Made by a program: the position numbers and the translations under genes
Origin: Druceiella hillmani
Taxonomy: Eukaryota > Arthropoda > Insecta > Lepidoptera > Hepialidae
Length of the DNA stretch: 64,000 bases
Assembly (NCBI GenBank): GCA_039881145.1
Contig: JAYKKI010000029.1
Span: 23,558,001 to 23,622,000 of the forward strand
Direction: 5' to 3'
Notes under the pieces: model-generated
Seen by the model: the letters and a program-made list of their open reading frames with translations, nothing else
Databases searched by the model: none
Told to the model about the DNA's origin: nothing
Shown here: positions 24,060 through 36,783 of the stretch, piece after piece
Layout of the letters: every line of letters begins with the position of its first letter
Position numbering within the stretch: the first letter of the stretch is position 1

Positions 24060-25125
24060 ATAGTCACTATTAAGAAGGCAAAGGTAAGTAGGTACCTACC
24101 TACCTACTTATTTTGTTAAATACGTAATGCAGGAGCAACTTGTTATTAGCAAGGTCTTTCTATGGAGAAGTGAAATAATTTGTTGTAGGTACATATTCAT
24201 TCATATTATTTTGTACTTATTGTAGGAACACCGCACGAGATGTAGGTACCTATGAAAAAATAACTCTGGTAAAATAATTGTTACGAATTTTGACGCATAT
24301 AAAACATACTCGAAGGCATTGATCGAAAGGCGAAATATTTCTATTATCTCGAGAAAAAACACTAGCGCAGGTTTAAAAATAAGTAGGTAGGTACCTATTC
24401 ACTTTTCTATTTCGGTTTCTATGGAGAAATAGATGACCTATATTTTAATAAGTAGGTAGGTAGGTACTTTACTTACCTAGGTAAATATAAAATCAAACCT
24501 ATTTCTTGGTTAATATTATGAGTATTTACGACTTATAAAAGATATAGGTAGCTATTGATTTTGACGAAATAATTTCGTTAAAGTCGTTAAAAAGTTGATG
24601 TTGACTTACCTTAACATTAGGTATGAAATTAATAACAAATAACGTAAAACTTTTATCCACTAGAACGTCGGGGTGTTGACTTTACAATACAATAAAAAGA
24701 AACTTTGCGCTTGCGAGTCTGCGAGTTGCCGTATGAAGAAAATTACTCTCACAGAAAAATGAAATATAGATAAATAAACTAAACAACACGGGGATTCCCC
24801 GTCCAGAGCCTCGTGCGCGAAATTGAGCGTTTTCACACTACCCGATAATACAATATCGGTATCGGACGCTCATAATGAAGAGCACACACACATTATGTTT
24901 GTATGTGTGCTAAATTAAGATCTTTTGCACGTATAACCGATTTATTTATTGCATTCATGGGTTTACTTACACCCATGAATTCAATAAATAAATAAATGAT
25001 AAATACCATACACATTACTTACAAACATTTTCACCCAATACAGATATCGTGTCGAAACTTTCATTTCATAGTGTTGCCAGACAGACGATTCTGAATACCC
25101 GTAAAGTACCTACTAGGTACTCACT
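24060..25125. repeat. Cluster of GTAGGTAC/TACCTAC motifs in the hAT 5' region
   Basis: Short runs built from gtaggta and its complement recur near 24086-24108, 24186, 24243, 24382-24397, 24450-24482, 24545 and 25105-25120. Only the hAT non-coding end is so enriched. Confidence 0.6.
24940..24993. repeat. 23-bp hairpin with one mismatch, 8-base loop
   Basis: The arm at 24940-24962 and its complement at 24971-24993 (core attcatgggt / acccatgaat) differ at one position. Confidence 0.95.
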
Positions 25126-25585
25126 TCCATCGGGCACGTGTTAAATAATAAAATTCATTATCATCTGCTTAGCTTTTTTTCCGAATTGTTCGGGGTCGGC
25201 GACCTAAGCCAGGATGATTGGCGAAACGAAAATAAATAAATAGGTAACTAGTTTTTCTGCGAGGCCCCCACAGGCGCGAGGCCGTCGGCGATGGCCGACG
25301 TCGCTGACGCCTAGCGCCGCCACTGTTTGAGTGTAAAAGCGTGGTGTGCTTTTTCTCGTAATCGAATTGATACGTTAAACATTTTCATTAACATAATATA
25401 AGTTTGAGAAGCAAATTGATTATTATGTGAGAAAAAGCGCCTTGTTCTTCTACATTGAAGTAAAACTTCAATAACAAATATGGCTTACACTAAAGTCCTT
25501 ACAGAGTAGACAGAGAAAACAGGTTCGATATTTTTTGCTTTTAATGCAGTATGTGCGAAAGTGTGTCTTTTATTTTTTTAACCTT

Positions 25586-25929
25586 TTAACTTATTTTTAC
25601 TTTTCTTTAGTCTTATACTATTTACTGTTTTTCTATTTTGTTCCCACGAGTAGTGGACTATTTAATAGACCCCAGAGTGGCACTCGGTGCCCTGAGGTAA
25701 CGCTTGCGATAAGATATTTTTAACCATCCTCATATCATTCAGCCCTCGGTACGTTCCTTACCTTGGCTTCGGTGGGAGTTTTATGTAAAATATACATTTC
25801 TATGTACTATCTTGATGTATAAATTATTATCATACAAAACAAAATCATTAATGCCTAACAATTTCAAACAAACTTAAACAAGTCCAAATTCAGTCAAGAT
25901 TCGTTGTTCTAAAATTCCATCAGTAGACG
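25586..25929. other. AT-rich DNA, no gene seen
   Basis: This is the right flank of the foldback element. Nothing was recognised. Confidence 0.5.
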
Positions 25930-26555
25930 ATATGGAGTTTTAGAGACGGTTAAGATACGTTATCAGCGTCCAATTTCCAGTTCTATTTCATTAAATCAGT
26001 CCGATGTTCATTAGAACTACACACAACTGCCAAATTTCTATTGATACAACAATTAGAAGCCCAAAAAACGGTTAAGCTAAATTGTTCCGTTATCGAGTTC
26101 ATTGTCTAACTTTCTGTTCTTTCATTGAATCAGTCCGAAGGTAATATTTTATAGCGTTATTATCAGAACTACAAACAAATGCCGAGTTTTATGATGATAC
26201 AATAATTAGAAGCTCAAACATGGTTAGCATACTTGTTCCGTTATCGAGTTCAGTGTCTAACTTCTGGTTCTTTTCATTGAATCAGTCTGATATCATTATT
26301 TTATAGCGTTTCCATCAGAACTACACAGAATATTATAGTAAATTACAATATTGAGATTATAGTAAATTATAAGTGCAAGTTTTATGATGATACAATGATT
26401 AGAAGCCGAAACACGGTTAGGACACATTGTTCCGTTTTCGAGTTCAGCGTCTAACTTCCGGTTCTATTCCATTGAATCAGTGCATTTTATGTATTGTCAT
26501 CAGAACTACATACAACTGCCAAGTTATACGATGATACAATAATTAGAAGTATATG
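25930..26555. repeat. Degenerate ~130-150-bp tandem repeat, about four copies
   Basis: Each copy contains gttccgttatcgagttc (26083, 26233, and 26429 as gttccgttttcgagttc, with an earlier diverged copy near 25953). Then come ctaacttc-ggttct, cattgaatcagt, atcagaactacac and gatgatacaataattagaag. The spacing of 196 between the second and third cores is due to extra AT-rich sequence near 26335-26370. Confidence 0.85.
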
Positions 26556-28320
26556 AAATATAATTTCGTAGATTCCATTATTACATAGTTGGTGAGTTAG
26601 TTACAGGTCGGCCTAATAAAAGCATGTTAAAATAATGCGCTATTTCTTAAACAAAACGGAACTGATGAAGCGTGAAATAAAAACGCGTCATTGCTCGAAG
26701 CTTTAAAAGATATTTGTAGGTAAGTATGTCTTTATTATTCGTTTCTAATTGTTTTAAACAGATGTGTTTTCAGGGTCAAGTTGTGAACATAGGACTAAAC
26801 GAATAGCTTGGAACAACATCTTTAGCAAATAATTACTCAATTATATTACTAATCGATTAATGGCTTCTTTAGAAAATAACTTTCAGTTGTCATATGCCAA
26901 TTGACATAGCTAATTTTTTAAATTTGTAATTGAAATCAGCTTTCGATTGCAGTTGGAACTGTAATAAAATAAAATAAAACATTTTAAGAAACCTCCGATG
27001 GTGATATCGAAATTATATTCAATTGGAGTAAACTTTATTAAAAGTAAATAATTTAGAGGTATAGATTAAGTTCTCTTAAAAAAAGGAGAAATAGAAGCCT
27101 TGAATATTTGACTTACAAAAAAGTTTTCAGGATATTAAATGAACATTTAGTGAGGGTCAACATAATTTTGAATTAAGGAAGTCATCATTGTCATAGATCG
27201 GCAGGTCACCGCTACGTCCGCTTTTCGACGGAAACAACTTCAAACCAATGAACATTTCTGAAATCAACATTATTATACATATATGCACTTTTCTGAAATC
27301 AATATCACTGTTCAATAAGGGGAAATACAGGCAGAAGGTTGACGTTTTTTTTAGAATTTGTGCCTTTCTGTTAGAACGGCACACAAAATTACTGGACTAA
27401 TTTGAATGGCAATATCACTATGGTGAAACTTAGATTTGCGATTCAAATTTAGGTCACCTTTTGTCTCTCGCGTATCTCTATCGAATATTTTCTTAAAACT
27501 ACTAGACTAATTTGAATGAAACTTCCAATGAAATGAACTTTCACTGATCTTAAGGAACTTAAAATTGAATTACTAATACCCAGGCTGTAAGAACTAAGTA
27601 CTGAGGCTTAAGAACTACTGAATAGAATTAGCTACAACATTTAGCTACAATTTTTTCCAAGTTGCAAACAGAGCTTATCTTTAACTGATTATTAACCAGC
27701 TAGTTCCTTCCGTCAAAAGTCATCCAGTTTCATGTGATAATGCGATAAGTTTTTCAAATGCCTGATCATTAACGATAAACTTACAACTACAAAAGTTGAT
27801 TTTCCAACCGGTATTTGGTCTTGGAGAGTTTATTCGTATTTCTGAGATTTATTCACGATTCAAGCGCGTTGCCTATGTCTTCATATCCCTCATTTATTTA
27901 CAAAGAACACAAAAACATCATTACACAAAGGTCATCCCCGCGAAACTCTTGATGTACAAAATGATGTTCAAATGGTGTTCAAACTTATTTTAAATTCTAG
28001 CTAAATTAGTAAAATAATTAATTTTTATCACTATTATATTCACATATGCGGGTTGTCAAATAAGTTTTGTCGTATATCTATTAATTTTATTACTTTTTTC
28101 TCATAACTAACACTGCAAACAATAAATATAGGTTGTAATAAGCAAACAATAAAAAGCTGTTCTATTAAAATAAATGCTTACAAATTTAGTTTATAATTCG
28201 AAATTGCCCAAGCAACTATCCATTTACTTCAAGTTTTTAGTGAAAAAATACTTTTTTATCAGTCTTTTTCTCAAACGGTTAATTATTTTTTCTGAACTTT
28301 TTAATATATTTTTAATATAT
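26556..28320. other. AT-rich DNA without recognised genes
   Basis: Only short frames with no motif were found. Confidence 0.5.
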
Positions 28321-28362
28321 CAAATACAGAAATCGGCTAATGAGAGCCGATTTCTGTATTTG
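28321..28362. repeat. Perfect 18-bp hairpin, 6-base loop
   Basis: caaatacagaaatcggct at 28321-28338, loop aatgag, exact reverse complement at 28345-28362. Confidence 0.95.
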
Positions 28363-29790
28363 GTATATAAAAAATACGCGATTCTCCATAATGAGGCAAC
28401 TTTTAGCCGCAATTCATTATCGATTTGTTTACCAAATAATTGTTATTTCTACGCCACCACTCCATGCACAGCTCAGCCTGGGAGGTTGGATGTTGTGGTT
28501 CATTTATAGTTAGTGCAGGCATAAACACTTTTAAACAATAACATTACAAGTCATGAACAAGCTCAACGGCATTTAAGTCACCGGGCTTCACTAAATCAGT
28601 TAAGGCGTTAATATCGCACATTTGTTTTTATTATTGGTTGATTCACCAATAATAAACGAAAATTGAGATTAACATCAAAAAGTCAAACAATACAAAAACA
28701 TTTATAGAACTTATGGTTTGGAAAGGGATACTATCTCCTAGTCAGTGGACAACGACCTTATGGTATATGTCAGACTTTTACAAAAATACACTACCTGCAT
28801 AACTTTCTCTTTAAAAAATGTAGTTTACGTAGGTTATGCTGTCGCGTAAACCAGATATAAATTAGTAAAAAATTACCTGATAGAAATGGCTAAATTATGA
28901 GTCTACTAAATACCGATAATAACCGTTTAACCGTTGTTATTAATTTAGTAGATAGGCTAAAAAATTATTGTAAATGGTTAGGTTTATATTTTTCAATCAG
29001 TTTTATAGATTTATATTTTTAATATGATTGACCTTAAATGAGAATTAATTTCATAATATTAAATTTAATTAAATAAAACTAAAATAATTATTTTAGCTAT
29101 TATAAAAGATAATCTTAATTTAACTTAAACTTATTATTTTAAGTTTTATAAAGTTTGTTCTGTCAGTCATGATTGATGAGACCGTTGAAATGCTGAACAA
29201 CTGTTGTTCCTGTTTACCAGGGTCCAAAAACAAGTCAACAAATCGAATATATTCAAGAAAGCTTAAACAAGTCCCCCAACAGTTTGAAAACAAAGCACAC
29301 CTCAGCCAATTACACGGCATCAGTGTATAAAGCGTTTGCTGTGCTTGAGAGCATCTGAATGTGCATCCTGTTTCGAGTAAGACTCAAGAAGTTTTGTCAC
29401 CAACACCATGTTGGATTGATTGGTTGTTGGATTATTCTTAACACCGACGAGATATTACTCGACAATCGTTTACGACATCATTTACACAACTGATAATACA
29501 TTACGAATTATTACAAAAGAGAGCAACTGTCAATCGTTTCGAAGAATTCGAATCGTGTCATATAGCCTCACATAATCCGTCTTGGTAACACACCGATATG
29601 TGTGTAATCATCCTGAAATCGGCTGTTCAATTAAAACTGTGTAATGTAAATAAGGTCAGGTGTTTAATAATACTCAGAAACCAAAAAAGACGTTGGAAAT
29701 ATTTTGAAACGCTTAAAACTCGACACTCATATAAAAGGAGACTATAGCGTGGCAGCAAAGCGGTTTTGCACACCCACGCGTGTAAATGGG
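28363..29790. other. AT-rich DNA without recognised genes
   Basis: Only short frames without recognisable motifs; nothing supported. Confidence 0.5.
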
Positions 29791-29867
29791 ATAATTGTGT
29801 AACTAGGATAATTGTATAACTAGGATAATTGTATAACTAGGATAATTGTATAACTAGGATAATTTTA
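29791..29867. repeat. 17-bp minisatellite, 4.5 copies
   Basis: The unit ataattgtataactagg is repeated in tandem from 29791 with only one variant base in the first copy. Confidence 0.97.
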
Positions 29868-32199
29868 CAAGTAATCTACTTTTTACGAAGATATGTCCTT
29901 CTTGCCGCATGTAAATTGCGGCTACTTACACATAATCAATCTCATTTTTCTACATTGCCGGAACGCATACATTGTAAATTGGAATCGTACCCGTAATATT
30001 ATTAACGAGATGTTATATTAAAGATACGTTTTAGTTTATTTCATATCGAATTCGACTAAGCGCTGTTCAATCTCACATCTATTTATTTGATAGTCGTCCT
30101 CATTGTTCATCCTTGAGTTTTTTTAATTATTGACCCGCAGAGTCAATAATTTTCAATTCAGCTTTATTGAATAATGTTCGATAGACAATATTATTTTTAG
30201 CCTTGACAACTTATTTAGCACAGATTTAGATATACTGGTGCCTTAGTGATAATGAACCGTATAATAGTTGCAATAATTATCTATGTATTATATCACGTAA
30301 TGATTACAATTATCGGCATAAAGATATGGACTGCGTGGCCAATATCTAAATAACCTAACTAGTAACCTGGTAGTATATTAAAATGAGAGAGCCAGTCTAT
30401 AAATACAATCAATCTCCATTTATTTTTAGGCTTGTGAAAGGTTCTAGCATGATAGGCATAGTAAAATGGGGTTTGAATTATTTATATTTTCGAAATAGGC
30501 ATATTGTAGTCACGGGGAAATGTTATGAGAAGAAAATACATATAGTTTTTGGATCACTTTGAACCTTTCTTGGGATAGTTATGAAATGTGCGGCTATAAA
30601 GTTATTTTTAAACATTTTTATCATAGTCTATGTAAGACAGGCCCCTGTCTACATAGACTAGAACCTCTCGTAGGTAGCTTACATAGTTCATGTAAAAAAT
30701 AAGTTTAAAATACAAACAGCTTAAAGTCAAGGCGACTTCTTCCAAAAACACGGCCTTTTGTGATATTCACGTAATAAAACAAATACATTTCTGCATATTC
30801 ACGAACAGTGTAGATCTGAGGCATTTTGAAATGCAGTCGGTCATACAATATCCAAATCACAAGCACAAACAAGGTGAATTCAAACCGGAATTGAATTCAA
30901 GTAGGTCAACAACTAAAACAGTGGTAGGAAAAAAACAGCAAAACCACGTTGTGCTCGACGCTAGAGACGCTAGAGCGATAAGCAAGTTATTAAAGAAGCA
31001 AGTTGTTGAGGGAAGGAGTACCGAGAACAATAAAAAGACCATACAAGTGGGAAAGAGTTAGCGAAACTATTCTGATCTGCGGTTGTTTTGGTCGTAAGCA
31101 TTTCTGCGAATGATAATATATTTCAATAAAGCAGGTATTTTTCGAATGTTTACAGAATAATACCAGAACCGTCATTTTGCTTCCTTTACAAACGTTCAAT
31201 GAAATTTTTGAAATAAAGTTCCACAAGATTGCCATATATTTTTTTTACACTAGCGTTGTTCAAAAATAACTTTTCACGTTTTGTAATTAAAAAAATGCAC
31301 ATGTTCCAGCGTTTATTTTTATGTTGCCAATAATAACGAATGAATAGCATTTTAATTAGAAAGACAAACATTTTTGGACAATAAGGAAGCAAAAATAGTA
31401 ATAAGACCTAATAAAAATAACAATTTTATGCCTAGTAACAAAAGTTAAAAAAAAAAAATAATAATGTCTAAAACTATAGGATAATAAAATTTATTGTTTC
31501 GTATATGTAATAATTCCCTCTATCACCGACATTTCGTTGGTCCAATCTTTACGGGACCCTGTATAGTTCCTTCGGATAGTTTTAAATCGTTTCATCCAGC
31601 GACTGATACTCAGGAAACCCGAATTCGTATCACTGAAAGTTCCGTTAAAATGCATTCAGTGTTTTTTATATAATTTGAACAAAACAAACAATGGTTCTGA
31701 GAAACGATTTAATTAGTATTCATTATGAGTAGAACCTAGATATAACTTACGAATAGATAATTTCAAAGTAACATAACACAGGGGATAAAAATTAGTTGTT
31801 ACTTTTTCTACAACAAAGATGGCTGGTACAAGGATATCCCAAGCTTATTGCATGAGACTTCTTAAGTTGGCTCAAAAATATTTTGCAAAAAAGTAACAAA
31901 AAAATAAGCCACACAATTTTTAAGTTTATACGATACTAGAAGTTGAGCGCGTTTGAAATACGTTGAGATTAAACTAAGTAAATATGAAATATATGCAGGT
32001 TAGTACCTATGCTTTATCGCTATGCCAAATTTCTACATAAAACGGACAGACGGACAAATACGTGAATGATCTTATAAGGGTTTCGTTTTTTTTCCTTTTG
32101 AGGCACGAAATTCCAAAACTACTCTGTACTTCATTCCATTACAAAGGAAGCAAAATTACGGTTCAGGTATTGTAAATCCTTTTCTTGTATTCGCATTAG

Positions 32200-32200
<1 letters not shown>
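29868..32200. other. AT-rich DNA, no convincing gene
   Basis: An open frame at 30831-31061 (76 codons, Lys/Gln-rich, with LDARDARAISKLLKKQVVEG) is slightly more protein-like than its neighbours. However, it has no recognisable family, no splice signals that I trust and no poly(A) signal nearby. The hairpin at 30624-30660 is listed separately. Confidence 0.4.
30624..30660. repeat. 17-bp hairpin with one bulge, 2-base loop
   Basis: tagtctatgtaagacagg is followed by cc and then cctgtctacatagacta. The left arm has one extra A. Confidence 0.93.
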
Positions 32201-32282
<82 letters not shown>

Positions 32283-32286
32283 CATA
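32201..32286. repeat. (TA)n microsatellite
   Basis: A TA tract interrupted by tacataca, followed by a T-rich run to about 32315. Confidence 0.97.
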
Positions 32287-32850
32287 CTTTTTTTTTCTTT
32301 TTTTTTTTTTTATTTGGTATTTGTGGTTAACGAATATAATTTTTTATTGGCATTCATATTTATTGCTATTTTTTATTTATTGCTTGAAATGCTTGGAAAT
32401 TATTGCTATAAACATGAATTGCTTGAATATTATTGCTATAAACATTTACGTTTTATAATATAATGCCAAAATTTCTGTTAATAATGTCCAATATTAAAGT
32501 GTTTTTCAAAATTAACATTAAAATTAATCATCAAAAACGTGCAGTCAATTAAATGTATAAAAAGTGTGTTCTACAATGCAAAATAATACTAACATTCATG
32601 TGAAAATAAAATGTTACAATGTTCTTTTTCACTATTCTAGGCGATGCTCATTTTATGTATTCAAGCTTTAATTAAGCTATGAAGATGACATTAATAAGAA
32701 TTTTTGACGGTGACACTACTATAAAGCCGACTTTTTTAAAACCTCTGTCAACATTTCTGATTATGGCTTAATTATAATAACGCTCTGATTTGAATCGTTC
32801 GGCAGTTCATATTTGTACTAAATGAATTTTCATATCTAGTCAGAAACAAC

Positions 32851-32930
32851 ACAACAATAACAAAATTATTTTTAAACACAACAATAACAAAATTATTTTT
32901 AAACAGAACAATAACAAAATTATTTTTAAA
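32851..32930. repeat. 27-bp minisatellite, three copies
   Basis: The unit acaataacaaaattattttt plus aaacac recurs with period 27 at about 32854, 32881 and 32908. A shorter agtaaagtttcaaaa duplication follows near 32946-32982. Confidence 0.9.
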
Positions 32931-34116
32931 GTTATTTTTAATAATAGTAAAGTTTCAAAAAATAATTAGTAAAGTTTCAAAATAATTTCATTCAAAATGT
33001 TCATAGCCAATTGAAGCGTTTATTTTTATGCTTATACAAATAATGATCTCCAATTATACGGCCGTCACTTGTAACCTTATAGCCGAATGGAATGCACCTG
33101 GACAAGATTTATTATTTCACGCTTCGTCTGGCGTCATACTGCGAGAACACTGTGTAGGTACTTTGATAAGAATGACGTGGTCTACTCGACAATTTCAAAG
33201 AATTATCATTTCAATTATCATGAACTAGTGTTCGTGTCGTGTTGCTACGTACTCGAACGTCACGCCACCGCTTATCAAACGCGCGACTTTAATGTTAGAA
33301 TCAAGTAAAATTCTGATATTTCTTTAGTCGTGAATCATCAACTCGTTAACTTTTAACAGTATTATGAAGATAGTCGATACACTAACGGGATATTAGAGAC
33401 TTACATTGATCGACAGATTTTCAATTTTATTTTTGAAATTAAAATCTTTCTAATTTCGGTAGCATTAAAAATCGTATAATTAATTGGTGCGAGTGCTTAC
33501 ACCACTAGGTTTCAATAAATATTTATCAACAACAGTTAAGAGGACAAAACTGTATTTAACCACATATAATCTGTGTATTTAATCATATATTTAACTTCAA
33601 ACGAACGATACTAAAAAAACTTGTTAAGTACGAGTATAGATCCACTACGAGGTTTCTTGCACACTTAGGGTAATCATGCTTAAATTCCGAAAAATTCAGT
33701 TGGCAGCTGGGCTATCAGATGCAAATTAGAATAGATTTAACAATAAAAATAAACATAGTTAGAAACGTGCATAAGGCACAAAATAAAGAAAGCTTTTTTC
33801 ATATATTTTTAAATTAATCTAGAAACAAATGCGAAACACAAAATACCCCCTAAAATACCTTTGGTTTTTGGAAATTCACGTCTTTTTTAGAAATTTTGAA
33901 AATATCTAGATATCCTAGAATATTTGAAGGTAATTAACAATTTAAAGAAAACGAAAATCTTATATATTACTTAGTTTTTTTTCCACAATTCACGTAAATT
34001 TTGTGAACAATTTATTCATTTGCCGTGCGCGATTTCTATATAACAATGTACGCGATTGAATCGCTTCTAGGCTCGCGTTTTTCTTGTAATATGTATGTAG
34101 CAGCCAGCTAGCTTAT
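32931..34116. other. AT-rich DNA without recognised genes
   Basis: Two short overlapping frames near 33028-33308 have no recognisable motif. Nothing else was seen. Confidence 0.45.
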
Positions 34117-34364
34117 TTAACCTTTCAATTGGCAGACTAACCTTTTTACTAAACGGCACCTTTCAAACAGCTCCCTGAATAAGTTTTGATTGAATCAAAC
34201 GGCTAGGCAGATGACTTGGTTCGATAACGTATAACGACTTGCCTAACCGAGACATATAAATTTAGTTCTATTTTCTGTCCCCTGGCACTGAAACTCAAAC
34301 TGCAAATATGACGTAGACAAGCGGCAAAATTTCTGAAGTTTATCAAAACAAAAAAAATTAAAAT

Positions 34365-34367
<3 letters not shown>

Positions 34368-34436
<69 letters not shown>
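34368..34436. repeat. (TA)n microsatellite
   Basis: An uninterrupted TA tract lying inside the KRBA2-like transposon, just before the first coding exon. Confidence 0.97.
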
Positions 34437-34437
<1 letters not shown>

Positions 34438-34441
34438 GTTT

Positions 34442-36300
34442 ATGCAAGAAAATGATACTATGGAAGTGAGTAGTGACAAAAATAATGTAGGTTTAGCTGT
34501 TACTGTCTCAAGCAGTTTGAGTTTTAAAGAAAATTTTGACCAAAAACTGATCGAATATGACCAACAGCACCAAGGTAATTGTGTTTTGTTTTTTTTTTCA
34601 TTATCTTTTGCTTGTTTTGTAATTTGTATTAACTATTATATTGTAATAACTTTACAACAAAGGTGGCATATAAATAAGATTTGTGTTTTATCTTCTTTCT
34701 AGGATAGACCTTTGAGGTTATAAACGAAATAACAAAAGCTCAAATGACCATGAGTTTGTACAGCGAAGGACAGTCATGGACTATTACTAGAAAAGCAAAT
34801 ATGATATTATGACAAATGCAAGTGAAGACTATTTAATTTTTAAGACTCACGTCCACTGATCGCACAGTGCATTTTACCTAGAGAATAATATTTGCATGTC
34901 CTATTAGAAATCCATAAATCTTGAAATGGTGAGCGAAATAAAATACTGTACGATATTAAAAATTGATACTGTATTCCAAAGACAGTTGTAGAAATTGTTG
35001 TGTCTCTGTCCTATATGTGAAACAAAAATAAACGTCTCAAGAAAAAGTTTTGTGACAAAACCAATTGTCTTACGCGATTTTAATATAAGAGGACAATTCG
35101 AGCTTATTGATTTTCAGTTCTGTCCCGATAGAGAATTTAAGTGGCTTTTAAAGTATTAAGATAAAGTAACCAAGTTTCTAAATTTGCTCCCAGTTAAAAC
35201 AAAAAAAAGCTGTTAAAGTTGCTTCTGAGCTGATGAAGTTTTTTTTTAATATTCTGGGCACCCTACGTTTTACAATCAGACAATGGCCATGAGTTCACTG
35301 CAAATGTAATAAAAAATTAGTTGTAATGCGGCTTGAATGCAAAATGGTTCCCGCCTTCCTCAAACCCAAAGCAGAATTGAAAGAAGCGACCAAAATGTCA
35401 AAAATATGCTCCGAACCTGGATGAATGAAAACAAATCAACATATTGGTCTTTCGGCTGATTCTTTGTGTAGTATTTTAAAAATGCCTCATTCCATCGAAT
35501 AATTGGAAGATCTCCATAGGAAGCTCTATTCAGAAGTGAACCTAAAACTGGTTTAAATGGAACTGATATCCCGACGTCTATACTTTCGACTATAGAAACA
35601 GAGGAACAATTGAAAACTTTTACAGAATAAGAACCAGCTGAATATGTAGTGATAATCCTAACAACAATGATAATAATTCGAAAACCGGAATGGAGAATAT
35701 TGAAAATTTCGAATCAAACTTCACTTGTATAGTATGCTACAATGACCCCACTGGTATGTACAAGTATGAATCCTGCAATAGTATTGTGCATGCAATATGC
35801 GGGGTAACTGTGAATGAAGAGGGTCACGGTTCAAAAGTTTTATGTTTCATATCGAATGTTGAACAGGATATAAATATCGAGAGGAACATTGCACACAAAG
35901 GCTTAAGCGTGCAGCTGAAAAGATGATTGATACAACCGCTAAAAAGACCTAATTTAGGTATTGGTAATAGTGTTTTGGTAAGCGTAACTAAAGTGGATCG
36001 CGGGCCTCTGGACACACATCCAAGGGAAAATTGTTGATATCAGAAGTTCAAAAACTTGGAACTAAAAGTAATACTATTAAAAACTGGTTTTCATAGCATG
36101 AGTTGCAATACTCAGAAACTATGGCGACGAAATTTCGGATATTTCAATTAATTTGAGAGAAATTGTGGCAAGTCAGTCTCCTTTTGGTGGCCAGGGATTC
36201 CACAGATATAGTTGTAAGCCTGCTGTAAATCAATGTCGCAATAATAGATGTGCATTTTTAAAGACAAATCCTCTGCAAATCCAAGTGTCGTATAAATTTA
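34442..36300 (+). pseudogene. KRBA2/SCAND3-like integrase pseudogene
   Basis: The first exon starts at ATG 34442 (MQENDTMEVSSDKNNVGLA) and includes FDQKLIEYDQQHQ, before a possible donor near 34575. An acceptor tttctttctag is at about 34703. Downstream, in different frames, are an integrase zinc-binding remnant (CPICETKINVSRK near 35015-35050) and integrase core fragments (FELIDFQF near 35095; RSDQNVKNMLRTWM near 35380). Next comes the Cys/His segment CIVCYNDPTGMYKYESCN at 35720-35790 with VHAICG. Last is a C-terminal Cys-rich piece, LREIVASQSPFGGQGFHRYS, near 36155-36215. This domain order is known from insect proteins annotated as KRAB-A domain-containing protein 2-like. Multiple stops and frameshifts mean it is dead. 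Confidence 0.7.
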
Positions 36301-36783
36301 ACAAACAATATTTTTATTGTGTACGTATGTACTTTGTTGCTAAGTTACACTATTTGATTTTATGATTACCAAATATTAAATAACTTATTTAACTATTATT
36401 ACTACTACGTACTTTAATATTTTGTAATATATACTTAAAAACTTTAATTTATGTAAACTTTTGAGGACTTTAAATATTGTTGTTGCAAATTCCTAGCTAC
36501 CTATTAATATATCGTTATATTTATTATAAAAATATTATGTTAATGTCACATTTTCCATCTGTTTATTCGTCAAATGGTCACCCTATTCTATGGACGGCCT
36601 AAGCATCACCCAGCCCGTTAATTAAATGTTGTATTAGACGTATTGGCTGAATGTCATTCAGGCGGCTGGTTGAACGTCGCTTAGTAAAAAGGCTAGGTTG
36701 TTAATATAAAGGCTAAATTTTCCAAGTAAAAGTAGAACGTATGATGCAACTTCTCACATAGGTAGGATCTTTGGCAATACAAG

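Larger units (their letters stand above)
20695..25325 (-). mobile_element. ZMYM-like hAT transposon, 4.6 kb, inactivated
   Basis: The TIRs are cagtggcggcgctagac at 20695-20711 and the reverse complement of 25309-25325, 16 of 17 matching. They are flanked by a perfect 8-bp duplication TTTGAGTG at 20687-20694 and 25326-25333, diagnostic of hAT insertion. The minus strand encodes a ZMYM1/5-like hAT transposase, broken in several places. Subterminal GC-rich sequence (acgtcggc, gcgaggcc) is shared by both ends. A 518-bp TIR element sits inside its 5' part (23480-23997). Confidence 0.95.
20556..25585. repeat. Foldback (large inverted repeat) element split by a hAT insertion
   Basis: A left arm at about 20556-20690 and a right arm at about 25440-25585 are inverted copies. 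Shared blocks in order from the outside are a-cac-ctttcgca, actgcattaa, tttctctgtctactc-gtaagga, gtgtaa and ttgttat-gaagt. With the inserted hAT removed, the arms would be separated by only about 110 bases, giving an original element of about 400 bases. No protein is encoded between the arms. Target-site duplications of the foldback were not identified. Confidence 0.75.
34117..36716 (+). mobile_element. KRBA2-like integrase DNA transposon, about 2.6 kb, inactivated
   Basis: Inverted terminal repeats are visible. The left end (from 34117) has cctttcaattggcagacta, then cctttttactaaacg and ccctgaat. The reversed right end (to 36716) has cctttatattaacaaccta, then cctttttactaagcg and gcctgaat. The ends therefore match over about 70 bases with scattered differences, and each end carries two CCTTT-containing blocks. 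The interior holds the KRBA2-like coding remains. A target-site duplication could not be fixed. Confidence 0.75.

Noticed and set aside
24141..24168. Similarity of ttagcaaggtctttctatgg to the LINE 3' end
   Set aside because: Only a short, gapped match; not enough to call another truncated LINE copy.
30831..31061. 76-codon Lys/Gln-rich frame as a small host gene
   Set aside because: No family resemblance, splice site or poly(A) signal that I can support; kept only as a remark in the spacer entry.
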